Assembly: GCA_018894105.1 (NCBI GenBank)
Contig: CM032132.1
Location: 31,237,379-31,301,378 of the forward strand
DNA from: Jacaranda mimosifolia
Taxonomy: Eukaryota; Streptophyta; Magnoliopsida; Lamiales; Bignoniaceae
Direction of reading: 5' to 3'
DNA: 64,000 nt
This document shows positions 12,360 through 22,421 of this stretch, piece by piece (positions within the stretch are counted from its first letter, which is position 1; each line of letters begins with the position of its first letter). Under the pieces are notes generated by a model. The model searched no databases and was not told the DNA's origin. It worked only from the letters and a program-made list of their open reading frames with translations. The position numbers and the translations under genes are program-made.

Positions 12360-13051
12360 TGGTGATGTCCTTTCCTCCAACTCCTTTTGTTGTTCTTAAA
12401 CTTGTTACCTCTAGGTTGAACTTATTTTGATTGGAGTTTCTTTATCCTCTACTAAATTGACTTTTTCCATCATTTCTTCTTGTTTAACATTCATCCTTGT
12501 TGTTCTTCTATCCTCAATGATTTAAAGGCTTGAGTTAAGGTCAAAGTCCTTTGTTGATGCCTTAGACCTCTAGCAAAACTAGAGTAGAGATGGTGGGATT
12601 TTATCAATTAGACACAATACCTTATAATCTTCACTAAATTTTGACCTACTATTCTCTAAAGGCCTTAATAAATCTTGAAATCATGAATTTGTTCATTAAT
12701 TGATTTTCCATCAACCATAGTATATTTTGTGAAAGTTGAGGCATTAAATCTTTGTATTCCTGCATCATCAATTCCATATTCAGCTTCTAAGGCATCCTAA
12801 AGTTTCTTAGCTCTACTTGTAGTGTGATAGACATCATAAAGCCTTTTCAACAGGGCGCTAAGGATATGATTACGACAATGGTAATCTATTTGTTCAGGGG
12901 TTTGCCAAGAATTTGATTCAACACTTTATCTGTAGCAGAAATAAACCCAAGAACTGTCAACCAAAATCTCATTTGGTTTTGCCACCTTTTAAAATTTAGT
13001 CCATTAAATTTTCTCAGGCTTAACATTGTTAGCTTCTTCAAAAGATGCCAT
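12061..13051 (-). pseudogene. Copia family 1 gag (broken, with poly-Asn tract)
   Basis: The start codon is ATG at 13051-13049, followed by MASFEEANNVKP. One extra A about 13010 shifts the frame before the KFNGLNFKRWQNQMRFWL block typical of copia gag N-termini. Near the C-terminus an (AAT)n run at 12359-12293 is in the gag frame and encodes about 22 Asn, then a TAA stop. The zinc knuckle follows as CFVRGRTNHLAKDC: spacing CX2CX4HX4C, but the second Cys is Arg (CGT for TGT). Several other stops occur. Gag would normally form the virus-like particle and bind RNA; this copy could not. Confidence 0.85.
12293..12359. repeat. (ATT/AAT)n microsatellite inside gag
   Basis: 67 bases of perfect trinucleotide repeat, about 22 units. 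On the minus strand it is AAT in the gag frame and would be poly-asparagine. Confidence 0.95.
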
Positions 13052-14126
13052 TTTTTTTTTAAATAACAACTAAGAATTGACAAAGGCAAAGATGGACAAA
13101 AGCTACCTATAGGACAGTAACATAAATATTCACATTTAATAAAATTATCAAATTATCTAAAGAAATGAAATAATAGACAAATGAAAGTACACAAAACACA
13201 TATATAAGCCTTTTCCAATTAGAGTAATAAGAACCTTATTTGCTACCAACTGAGTTGCTGTAAATATTCAAGGATTGTATTTAAACATATAATTATCTAT
13301 TACTGAAATTGAAAACTAATAACTGTAGCAATTAAAACTAGTCACTGTAGCAAAATAACTTTGAGTAGAGCAATAGAACTTCAAATTTAAACCTATAAAT
13401 TATTCAAGTTTTGCTTTCAGTTGCTATTGAAAAAAAAAATTAATAGTCCCTTTTAGGCAATTAGTTATCTAATTTTTTTTATTTTTTTTCTCCAAAGTAT
13501 TTAAAACTATTTTTAGTAGAAAGAGCTAATGGCTATTTTTCACAATTGTTTGGAAAATTAGATTTATATAATTAAGTTATGTACTGGTACAGTTTGAAAT
13601 ATAAGATATAGTGCAAAGCCAACAAGTAAAGGAATTCTCCTTCTCTTTTCTTTTCTTTTTTTTTTTCATTTTTATTAAAATAACAATAGTCAATTACTTC
13701 AAAGATGTTTCAAATCAAATTGAGTATTCTCAATATTATATTAAATATTGAAGTGATGGAAAACAAGTTGAATACTAGCAAATACTTGAGAACCACAAAC
13801 AAAGTTTTCAAAGTTTTTTTGGCCAAACTATTAGAGGATGTTTCTGAAAAGAAAATTCTAACTAATTAAGGAACAGAATTGAAGAGTAGTCCGTGGTTAC
13901 ACAAAATTATGGTTGCAGACAGCTTCATGTGTTCAACTAGACAATTACCAAGGAGTTTTCCATTCCTTTTTTTTTTCCCACTTAAATTGTACAAATTAAC
14001 ATTATCAATCAAGAAGCTACAAAATATGATATATACTCAATAAAAAACTACATAAAAGGTAATTCACATAGAAGAATATTAACAAATAAATAATATATTG
14101 AGAAATTTTAAATCACGATCTTAGAT
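13052..14126 (-). other. Leader of copia family 1 (5' LTR to gag)
   Basis: About 1.07 kb of AT-rich sequence between the 5' LTR and the gag ATG. No coding potential and no primer site matching initiator tRNA-Met. Homopolymer runs occur near 13643-13665 and 13965-13980. Confidence 0.7.
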
Positions 14127-14677
14127 TGTTGTGCATAATCAAGAGATTTCATGCAAATTTTATCAAAACTAGTATATTTAAGATATGCAAATAATCATAA
14201 AATATTCAGAACATAATATAGATTTGAAAATATAAACGGTTGGCCTGTAGGAGTCACGGCAGTTGACACCGTCTTAAGATCGTGATGCCTTCCCTCCATG
14301 CAGGTACTGGCGGCTCACCACTACCCCAAGACAAAACCCAAAAGGTCATAGCCGACGTCTTCTATTGTGAGCACGATCACAAAAAGACAGGTGAACAAGA
14401 CCTTATCTTGGTGCCCAAAATATATATCAAATTAGAAGAATATTTAGAGAGCAAGAGAGTATAAGAAGACGAAAGAATGATGTGTATCTTTACCTGGACT
14501 CCAGGACAACTATTTATAATGCTTAGGATGAATCATGCAATTTATGAGAATAATAACATATTAGGTGTTATAAAATTAAATGGGGATGTTACAAAATCAA
14601 TACGTAGGTTACACTTAAATGAGAAAAAACTGAAAATTTGTTTGAATTTTGAAGTTTTGAAACTTCAATTCATAACA
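14127..14677 (-). repeat. 5' LTR of copia family 1
   Basis: 551 bp, TG...CA ends on the minus strand, matching 7965-8518 along its full length. Outer flank AGGTT (14678-14682) duplicates 7960-7964. Confidence 0.95.
14511..14518 (-). promoter_or_regulatory. LTR TATA box (copia family 1)
   Basis: The minus strand reads TATAAATA about 160 bp inside the 5' LTR; the same box is kept in the 3' LTR at 8349-8356. Position fits the U3/R promoter of the element. Confidence 0.6.
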
Positions 14678-15218
14678 AGGTTTTATGATCATTACAATAT
14701 AACAACATTTGATTTTTCAAAATAGACACAACATTCCAACATTCTGAAATAGGCCAATCATTCCAATAACAGATATTTTAGCACATCATTCATGAAAAAA
14801 TTGAAATCTATCAACATGCTCAGACTAAAACATGTTTTAAATACCTATTCAAGTTCATTTCTAATGAACAAAAAAGAAAACTCACAAAAAATAGAAAAAA
14901 AAATCCATACATTATGATAAAAAATTTAAAAATGGTATTTTTCGACATATTCCAAAGAAATATCTTACCTAATAACAAGATCTAACAAAAACAATACATT
15001 TGGAAGTAAAAACCATACCTTTAGCAAACTTGAAAACCATATATTTTTGAAACTGTTCGAAAGCTTGGGACTCCAGTGGCCGCCTATCACCTTCCAAGAT
15101 GGAGTGGAGAATCATGGGTTTGGGAAGGAGTGGGGTTTAGAATGTAGGCAAAATGATTTTTGGGAGATTTTGGGACTTCTCTTCTTTTTCCAATGAAAAG
15201 GAAATGAATGGATGAGGA

Positions 15219-15219
15219 A

Positions 15220-15310
<91 letters not shown>

Positions 15311-15549
15311 ATTGTTGTTGTTATTATTATTATTGTTGTTGTTGTTTTTGTTGTTGTTGTTATTCTTGTTGTTGTTGTTATTGTTGTTATTGTTCTTGTT
15401 ATTATTATTACTCTTGTTTGTTGTTGTTGTTGTTGTTGTTATTATTCTTGTTGTTGTTGTTGTTATTATTGTTGTTATTATTATTGTTGTTGTTATTATT
15501 ATTATTGTTGTTATTTTTATTATTGTTGTTATCATTATTATTATTATTT
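15219..15549. repeat. 330-bp TTR (ATT/GTT) trinucleotide array
   Basis: About 110 trinucleotide units of ATT and GTT with rare CTT and TTT variants: a pure ATT block, then a long GTT block, then an interspersed mosaic. Open frames across it on both strands are homopolymers (Ile, Leu, Val, Tyr, Cys or Asn) and have no coding meaning. It lies in the right arm of the TIR element. Confidence 0.97.
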
Positions 15550-15710
15550 TCCTTTAAATTTGGCCAAGGGTAAAATAGACAATTCATAAAAATCATCTAA
15601 CTTAATGGACAATTGTCAGCGCTAGGGGGTATTTATAATTTTTTGAAACCTGTGGACCTTGTTGTAATTAGGCCAAACGTTAGAGGGATCTGGGTAATTA
15701 ACCCCCTAAG

Positions 15711-15984
15711 TTTATTTTAAGAGTTCAATTCTAAGATACAAACACTTCTGTTATATCATTTGAGGATGATATTTTCATTTTGGTTATTCAAAAATTTTAG
15801 AAAAAAAAAGAAAATTTAACTATGAACATATTTTGCTCAATAAATTAATAGTTGATCTATTGTTTTAATTTTCAAAATTGAGGTAAAATGATTAATTTAT
15901 GACTTTCATTTAAATCTTTTAATAGAATAAACTTAGTGTTGGGAAATTATGATTTAATCATATAGATTATGATATCAAATATGG
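15711..15984. other. Short unassigned stretch
   Basis: AT-rich, no open frame, no recognisable repeat. Ends at the probable LTR that follows. Confidence 0.4.
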
Positions 15985-16535
15985 GTGGTCCAATGTTACC
16001 TTTTGATCAACGAAATATTCATGAATACCATCCTGAATCAAAGCTCGTCTCCAAGCCTTAAATGCATACAAACTTCACGCCCTTTAACTTGAACGACCTT
16101 TTCTCAATTTCTTCTAATTGCCTCGTAGGGTTGTTACTAGAGCTTTCACTAGCTTACACACCTTAAACTCTTGGGACTATTTAGTGGTATCTCAAGAAAG
16201 ACTGAGAAAAAAACTATGAATTTGAGAGAGTTTGTTCAGAGTGAATGCTCAAGTTATGTCTATCTTAAACTCCTAGGAATATGGCTTATTTATAGGCAAG
16301 TCTTCCAAGAGTCCAATCCAACTAGGAGTGTCAAAGGAGATCTAGATAGTGTCTATCCTATGCAAAATACAATTATACTCCTAGATATAGATAAGTATTT
16401 ATCTATCCATATCTCTTCATAAGAAAGAGTTATAATCTAACAAGAATTGTGATTGCTTTTAGATGTAGATAATATCTTATTCAAATATGGATGTCTATTA
16501 GGTCGAGAGTCCAAAATGCAACCCAATTTGTATCA
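15985..16535 (-). repeat. Probable LTR of a further copia-like family
   Basis: On the minus strand the unit starts TGATACAAATTGGG right after GAGTGGGAGA (16536 onward), a typical polypurine tract-LTR junction. A TATAAATAAG box sits midway (about 16284-16293, minus). At the far end the minus strand reads TGATATCATAATC (about 15965-15977), which resembles a decayed tRNA-iMet primer site (TGGTATCAGAGCC). Length about 550 bp suits a copia LTR. The bases 16536-16640 would be the 3' end of its internal region. The far boundary is approximate. Confidence 0.4.
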
Positions 16536-16639
16536 TCTCCCACTCATACGTACTTGACTCAATCTTGTCGAATTCACAATCTCTATCAATCTCACATTTT
16601 TTCTTTCATATAGGGAATAAAGTATGTGACCAAGCAAGA

Positions 16640-18513
16640 AAAGAACAAGTGAGGAGAGTGGTCACCTCCAATGCAAGTCCACACACCTTAAAGCAATCCT
16701 AGAATGTCCAAATCTTTAGCTGGAGCAGATCTGGAGTTGTTCAGTGAAGAATGAAGTTTTTGAGTGAGAGAGAGAATGGATGGAAGTTAGATCTCTACTA
16801 ACTTTTGAGAGAATTTTTGGAGGAAAAATTTAGCTTGCAAAATTCAGAATTTTGGCTAATAAATCTGGACTGATTTTCGGCCACTCCACCTCCCATTATA
16901 TAGAGGTGTGAGAGGTGTGATGCCATCACACCTCCCATGCTAAGGGGGGGACCAAAAATTCCAAGGGCATAATTGTAAGTTGGTAATTCCACTATCATGT
17001 GGTCTTGCCAACTTGCTTAATTGGAATCCAATTCCAATTAATTCAAATCATATTTGAATTCTTCCCTCCAATAATATATTCTCCTATTAATTAAATTAAT
17101 CCAATTAATTTAATTAATTCAACTTGATTTAACAATTAAATCAAGCAAACTTAGCTCTTTAAGTTTTCTTTAGTTAACTTAACTCTTTAAGTCAACTTCA
17201 ATTATTCAACTATCAATGTGGCTCAAATAATCAACTCCTTAATTATTTGCCTAATTTAACTCCTTAAATTAGTTGATCAATTTAACACTTAAATCAATCA
17301 AGCCATAATTGATCTTGAAATCTCTTTCTCAAAATCGGTCCCTTAAGAGGGACGTATTTTTCTAACATTTAGAAATTCTTCTTTCACCACTTAGAAAAGT
17401 TCAAGGCTTTTGTGTGTGACCTATTGGGTTCAACCATTCATCGGACATAGGCTCACAACTCCTTGTGACTTTTGAATATCAAATATTTATTCTAGTTTAA
17501 AACTTCTTTTAAACTAGTCGACTCGATTCAATCGATCTCTATCAATTGAAGAGTACCTAATCTCCATGGTCGATGTCCAACCTCAAGCCCATGGAATCCA
17601 ACTAATTGGTCGAAATGAATGTCTCTGTATGAACCTTTTAAAGCTCTACGCGTTCCATGCAAATACGGTCCTTCCATCTCCTATCTCTATGAAAGAGGCC
17701 TAGGGCAAGATATTTGTCGGCTCCCTAATAGCATCGATTCTATGCTTCTATTCTAAATGTTCAATTCTGATGTATGACCTTATCTTTGGGGAAACTCTTT
17801 TCCCAAACTGTCATACCACCTTGCACAAGGATTTCTGGAATATGATCATTATAGAATGCATAGGAGATTTACTCGCCCTTCACAAAAGCGAGGAGTCGGA
17901 TTCCATCTTGGATCTCATAAACCTCCATGCCAAGTAGCTCATACCCAATCATACCCCGAACGGTCCGCTCGGTGACCAGGGATAAGTCAAAGCATGAGGA
18001 CCGAACATAAGGTTACAATGGATCCTCAGGTCAAATGACTAATTTATATGCACTAGCATAAGCAAGAGAGCTTGCCACTACCGACTTGCCACTACGGCTA
18101 CCTGGTGGAGTCTCCGGTGGGTCTTCAGTGCCTTGTTCTCTAACAAGCACCCACTAACATGCACCCGTATCATATACAGTTGCTCATGGAACAGAGCAAT
18201 ATCCAACTCTTTGGATTTATGCATCGTTCGTGCAAGTCTGTCTGGATCTTAGATGTCCCGTCTCGTAAGATCCTATGACTTGGAATATTTAAGATCACGA
18301 CCGTGTAAGACTTATTCCATGATCACCACCCAGTGAACTGACCAAGTCTCGTAGTCATGTGTGATCTAAGGACTTCATCCAAATGCTAGTGAAGTAATAT
18401 AATGGATAAGATGAATGTGGCCATATGTAAGATATCATTTAATCAAGATTGTCTCTTTAGAAAATAGTTTTACAAAGCCAAAATCATTGGCTTGCCAGGT
18501 ACTATTTCTAACA
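16640..18513 (-). repeat. Family-2 LTR copy A (truncated)
   Basis: Minus-strand start TGTTAGAAATAGTACC at 18513, then the full U3 of the family: the clock-like blocks shared with copies B-E and LTR1/2, the spaced TTAA repeats (about 17080-17330), an 11-bp inverted repeat (16912-16934) and a TATATAA box (about 16894-16900). It ends about 250-300 bp after the TATA box, where the sister copies continue to about 2.14 kb, so the U5 end is missing. No polypurine tract abuts 18514, so it is not obviously a 3' LTR. Confidence 0.8.
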
Positions 18514-18999
18514 ATATTAAGCCATCATCAAACAAATATAACCCTACAGCAATTCAGATTTAGAATTCAAAAAGGAACTTTTAGCTAGGGAGAGAAAGTA
18601 TGGAAAATGCTCTTACTTATCTTTGATTTTTCTTCCTTTCCTTAACTCGCTTTCTTTCTTTTTTTGTAAGTTTTTCAAAAAATTTCAAATTTTTGTCACC
18701 GCCTCTCCAATCTCTTCACTGTCTATCTCCTCGCCCCGCCTTGTGCGATCGACGGTAAGATCCCTTTAGTCTGAAATGGCCCTCTCTCGCTTGTCGTCCC
18801 TATTCTGTAAGGGCCTTCTCCTGTCTAGCTTGGAATTTCTTCATCTTCTTGCTCTGAGGAAAGATTCAAATTTAGGTCATAGATCATGGTCGTCCCTTGT
18901 AGTCTCGCAGTCCCTGGCCGTAGAACTCACTATGCGGACTTGTAGCTAGTTGTAAAACCTGTCTGCAATTCTCACCCTACAAATTCGCAACCGCCAGCA

Positions 19000-20395
19000 A
19001 TGCCCATATGTAATTCTCAGCCAGCGAATAGGCAACCGTTTGCATCAACCGACCGTAAATCTTTTATGCGTGCCATCAGTGCAGATCGTGCTGAGCCCTT
19101 TGGTCCACAATTGAACAATCAATCTATCTTATTTGCACTTAATTGTGAGAAGGTTGGACATGTCTATTCTCGAGATGGTCGGCTGCATATCTCTTTTTCA
19201 AAGGAGAAGATTCGGGATCTATCTTCTATTTTCAGATTCGCTTTAATTAGAAAGTTTTTGTTTGGATTACCAAAGTTTCTAGCCATTGTTCAATTTTTTG
19301 AAAAGCTTAAGCTTGGTGGAGGCTTTTCGGTGAGAGTAATTAATCCCAAGCATATTCTTGTTGTTCTTACTAATCCAAAGGATTATATGTTGATTTGTCT
19401 AAGGCGGGAATGGATGGTTGACGGATTGTAAATGTGGATGCTTGCCCGATCATTGGATTTTGACTTATCTGACGAGTCTTCCATTGCTGCAATTTGGGTT
19501 AGCATTCTAGATCTGCCATTACATTTTTTTTAGCAAGAAAGCTCTATCACTATTGCTAAATCTATTGGTAAGCTATTAAACGTTCTCGAATAAGTTATGC
19601 TGGAACTTGCATTGAAGTGGATCTAAGTGCCTCATTGCCCGATGAGATATCTAGTGAACAAGGAGATACTGTTAAAGTTTTAAAGTTGATGTGTGAGAAG
19701 GTTCCAAGCTATTGTTCATATTGCCGCTATATTCACCACGATGGTATGCCGTGTTATGTTTACGAAAATGATCTAAGGTCACCGACTAAGAGAGCATTTT
19801 CTTGGCTTCAAAAAACTAATAAGGTTGACAAAGGAAAGCAGGTTATGGAGAGTGTTCTAGTAGCAACTTCAAAGGGCGAGCTGAGCGGGACGAAAGTTGC
19901 TGCCCATCTTAAGCCAGTGCTAGTACAAGTTAGTAATTCATTTGGTATTCTGGAAAATGATGAACATGGTAATGATAGCAATGGTAATGAGTCTCATGAT
20001 CATGAAATGTGCCTGAAAATTGTATGGTGGATGAAGTTTATGGGAAAAATTTGAACATTTGTGAAGTTGAAACACCTTCACCTGCCTGTCTCAAGAAAAT
20101 TAAAACCACCATTTCCAAATCTTCCATCTTGCATAAAAAGTGTCTTAAACTTGGCCTACTACCACTTAAATCTAGCCGTCATGAGAGTGAAACTCCATTA
20201 CCAATTAAGAAACACAAATCCAAATATAAAGAGTCCTTTGCCTTTAATAGTTTGCTGGTAAAGGTCTTGAAAACTGGGATGCTGGTATCCAATCAATCTG
20301 CTGAGTTTCCCCTTGCCATGATTCTTGAGGATGCTCAAATTAGAAACAATAGCCTAAATCTTATCCGAATGGTGAGAGCTTATCATCTCATGTAA
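19000..20395 (+). pseudogene. LINE ORF1 (DUF4283-like, CCHC knuckle), broken
   Basis: The open stretch 19000-19431 resembles the DUF4283 domain found at the N-terminus of plant LINE ORF1 proteins: a GKF/RKFLFGLPKF block, then HILVVL, KDYMLICLRREW. A stop follows, and the expected AAIWVSILDLPLHFF continues to about 19530 with further breaks. The frame 19617-20054 has VDLSASLPDEI and a zinc knuckle CSYCRYIHHDGMPC with all four ligands (CX2CX4HX4C), although the usual Gly before His is His. ORF1 proteins of this type bind LINE RNA. The tail to 20395 shifts frame and has no clear domain. Confidence 0.8.
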
Positions 20396-20490
20396 ATGAG
20401 AATGCTAGCCCCCCGATTGCTAAAAATACCGAAGAAGGTAAAACTTCCCAATACTCAAATTGCTAAAGCTACCTCATCTATCACATCTCA

Positions 20491-21862
20491 ATGCGTGATT
20501 TCATAATATGGAATGTTAGGGAAGTTGACAACAAAAAAACTCAAAGAATTGTGCATTATTTAGTTAGGGATTGCCAAGCAAAACTTTTTGTTATCATTGA
20601 TCCTAAGTCCATCTTGATGCGGTTTTCATGTCTTGAAGACTTGGATTAGGTAATGGCATTGCTAATTCTAATAAAAAAATTTGGTGTATCTATCATAGTG
20701 GTTTGCAGGTAGAGGTATTATTTGACTCGAATCAATTATGTCAGGTTAAAATCTGGCGCGCTGCTTGGCCGAGCCTTATTATGTGCTCCTTTGTGTATGG
20801 AAAATGTGCAAAGTTGGCAAGAAGGTAATTGTGGGATGATTTGAGACTTGTTGCTTGTAATGATCTTCCTTAGTTAGTTGGCAGTGAATTCAATATCTTC
20901 ATGATGGCTGATGAGAGATGGGGTGGTGTCGAGCTGGATGTAAGCGTTATGGAAGAGTTTTGTAATATGGCTATAGATTGTGAGTTAGAGGATGAGGGGT
21001 TCAGGGATCACAATTTACTTAGAAAAAAAAATGCTATTGGGGATAGAACTATTTGGGAGAGAATTGATAGGGTTTTCTATTCTTCTTCTTAAATTGACTC
21101 ATTCCGTCCATCTGGGTTGCCCACTTTGCTAAAGCATGCTTGGCTATCATGCTCTTCATATCTCCTTTGCAAGTTCATGCTCATTTCAGCTATCTAGCTT
21201 TTGGTTTCAGCATATGTGGACAAAGCATCATGGTTTTCTTGATATAGTATATAGATGTTGGAATTCTCATATTAATGGTGTTGCTATGATGAGGCTTTTT
21301 CTTAAGTTTTTGAGACTCAAAAAGATATTAAAGAGGTGGAATCATGAGGTATTTGGTAACATTTTTGATTTGGTTTGAAGCTAAAAAAGATGTTATCTAT
21401 GCTAAAGAAGCATTTGAGTCTGACCCAAATTCTGAAAATTTAGTTGAGCTTAAATGATCAATGCTTAAATTATCAATGCACGTCTAGCAATGTGTCTTGC
21501 TATGGAAGAAGAATTCTGGTGGTAGAAATCAACGTGTAGGTAGGTGAAGAAGAGCGAGAGAAAGATAATTTTTTTTTCAGGCACTTGTGAAGAGAAAACA
21601 CATTGAGTCCCAAATTTGTCGAATTGAGGAAAATAGTGTTACTCTTATCCCATCGGCAGATATTAGGAACTCAGGAACAACCTGTTTCAGGGACTTGTTA
21701 ATGGGACAAGAAATCCAAGTGGCTAATGGGACCTAGACTGCATTCTCAGTGTTCTTGAATCTTATAACTTGACTCATTTGCTTGATCTATCGAACTGTGT
21801 TGAGGTTAAAGGAGCTATTTTTGATATGTGCCCGGACAGTGCAGCAGGCTTGACAATTATGG
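20491..21862 (+). pseudogene. LINE ORF2, endonuclease part and start of RT, broken
   Basis: ORF2 starts at ATG 20491 with MRDFIIWNVREV, the usual plant LINE opening of the AP endonuclease. Readable further blocks: IIDPKS (normally a VEPK-type active-site Glu; here Asp), MCSFVYGK, VGSEFNIFM (normally GDFN), then the open piece 20901-21092 with RTIWERIDRVF. The linker follows in several frames with many stops. The last bases before 21863 code for DMCPDSAAG and, one frame on, DNYG, matching the DP.SAPGPDG block before the RT palm. The sequence resumes at 36353. Confidence 0.85.
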
Positions 21863-22421
21863 TGAAGGTAGAGGTGAAGCAAGGATCCAATTATAATAGG
21901 AAATTAAAACATCAAATGTAACTTACGTTACCTCACCCAAGGATCTAAATTATGCCTTAGTTAAGGATTTAAGGACAGAAAGAAGTACCTTTGTTGATTT
22001 CTCAAAAATCAACCAGTATATCCTTGAAAGGAAGCCTCATGAGTGAAGAATTCCAACATCAGTTTGTTGATCTACTTCTTTCGACTCCAAAGGCTTCAAG
22101 TCTAGAAACTTTTAACCTTGAAAACTCGTCCAAATAGTGGGAAAATGGCAGCAAATCCCGTGCTCCAAAGCACCTAGCTGCCGGTAAGATTATCTCCAAG
22201 AAACTCCTCTTCAATCTCTGAAAAACTCTTCTTCAAGAGCTAGATCTTGTTCACCAACACTAAGTTCCCTAAGGGTTATGCCTCTAAAGGAGTCCAAACA
22301 CCTATTGCACTCTAGATCCTTACACTTTAGGTTAGAATTATATTGAGGAAAGAGAAAGAGTGGTGCGAGGGAGTTGGAAGAGAGAGAGAGGAAAGTTAGA
22401 GAGAATTCAGGCGGGTAGTTT

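Larger units (their letters stand above)
7965..14677 (-). mobile_element. Ty1/copia LTR retrotransposon, family 1 (full structure, degenerate genes)
   Basis: A 6713-bp element on the minus strand: LTR, leader, gag, protease, integrase, RT, RNase H, polypurine tract, LTR. Domain order with integrase before RT makes it Ty1/copia. Both LTRs run TG...CA on either strand, and the element is flanked by the 5-bp duplication AGGTT (7960-7964 and 14678-14682), so it is one complete insertion. Stops and frameshifts break the polyprotein many times, so it cannot move by itself. The two LTRs differ at roughly 45-50 of about 550 positions by my hand comparison, so the insertion is not recent. I could not recognise a tRNA-iMet primer site next to the 5' LTR; the adjoining minus-strand bases begin ATCTAAGATCGTG. 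Confidence 0.93.
6481..15710. mobile_element. TIR-bounded non-autonomous DNA element, split by a copia insertion
   Basis: The left end (6481-6524) and the reverse complement of the right end (15662-15710) share GGTTAATTAC near the tip and GTTTGGCCTA about 25 bases further in, with weaker similarity for another 40 bases. These look like imperfect terminal inverted repeats. Leaving out the copia element at 7965-14677 and one TSD copy, the element would be about 2.5 kb, AT-rich and without a transposase. The right arm (14683-15710) includes the long TTR trinucleotide array. I could not find a convincing target duplication outside the tips, so exact ends and superfamily (Mutator-like is one option) are uncertain. 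Confidence 0.45.

Noticed and set aside
12129..12365. Plus-strand frame ending in poly-Ile
   Set aside because: It is the antisense of copia family 1 gag; the Ile run is the ATT repeat.
15137..15596. Five long open frames on both strands
   Set aside because: All are homopolymeric translations of the TTR trinucleotide repeat.
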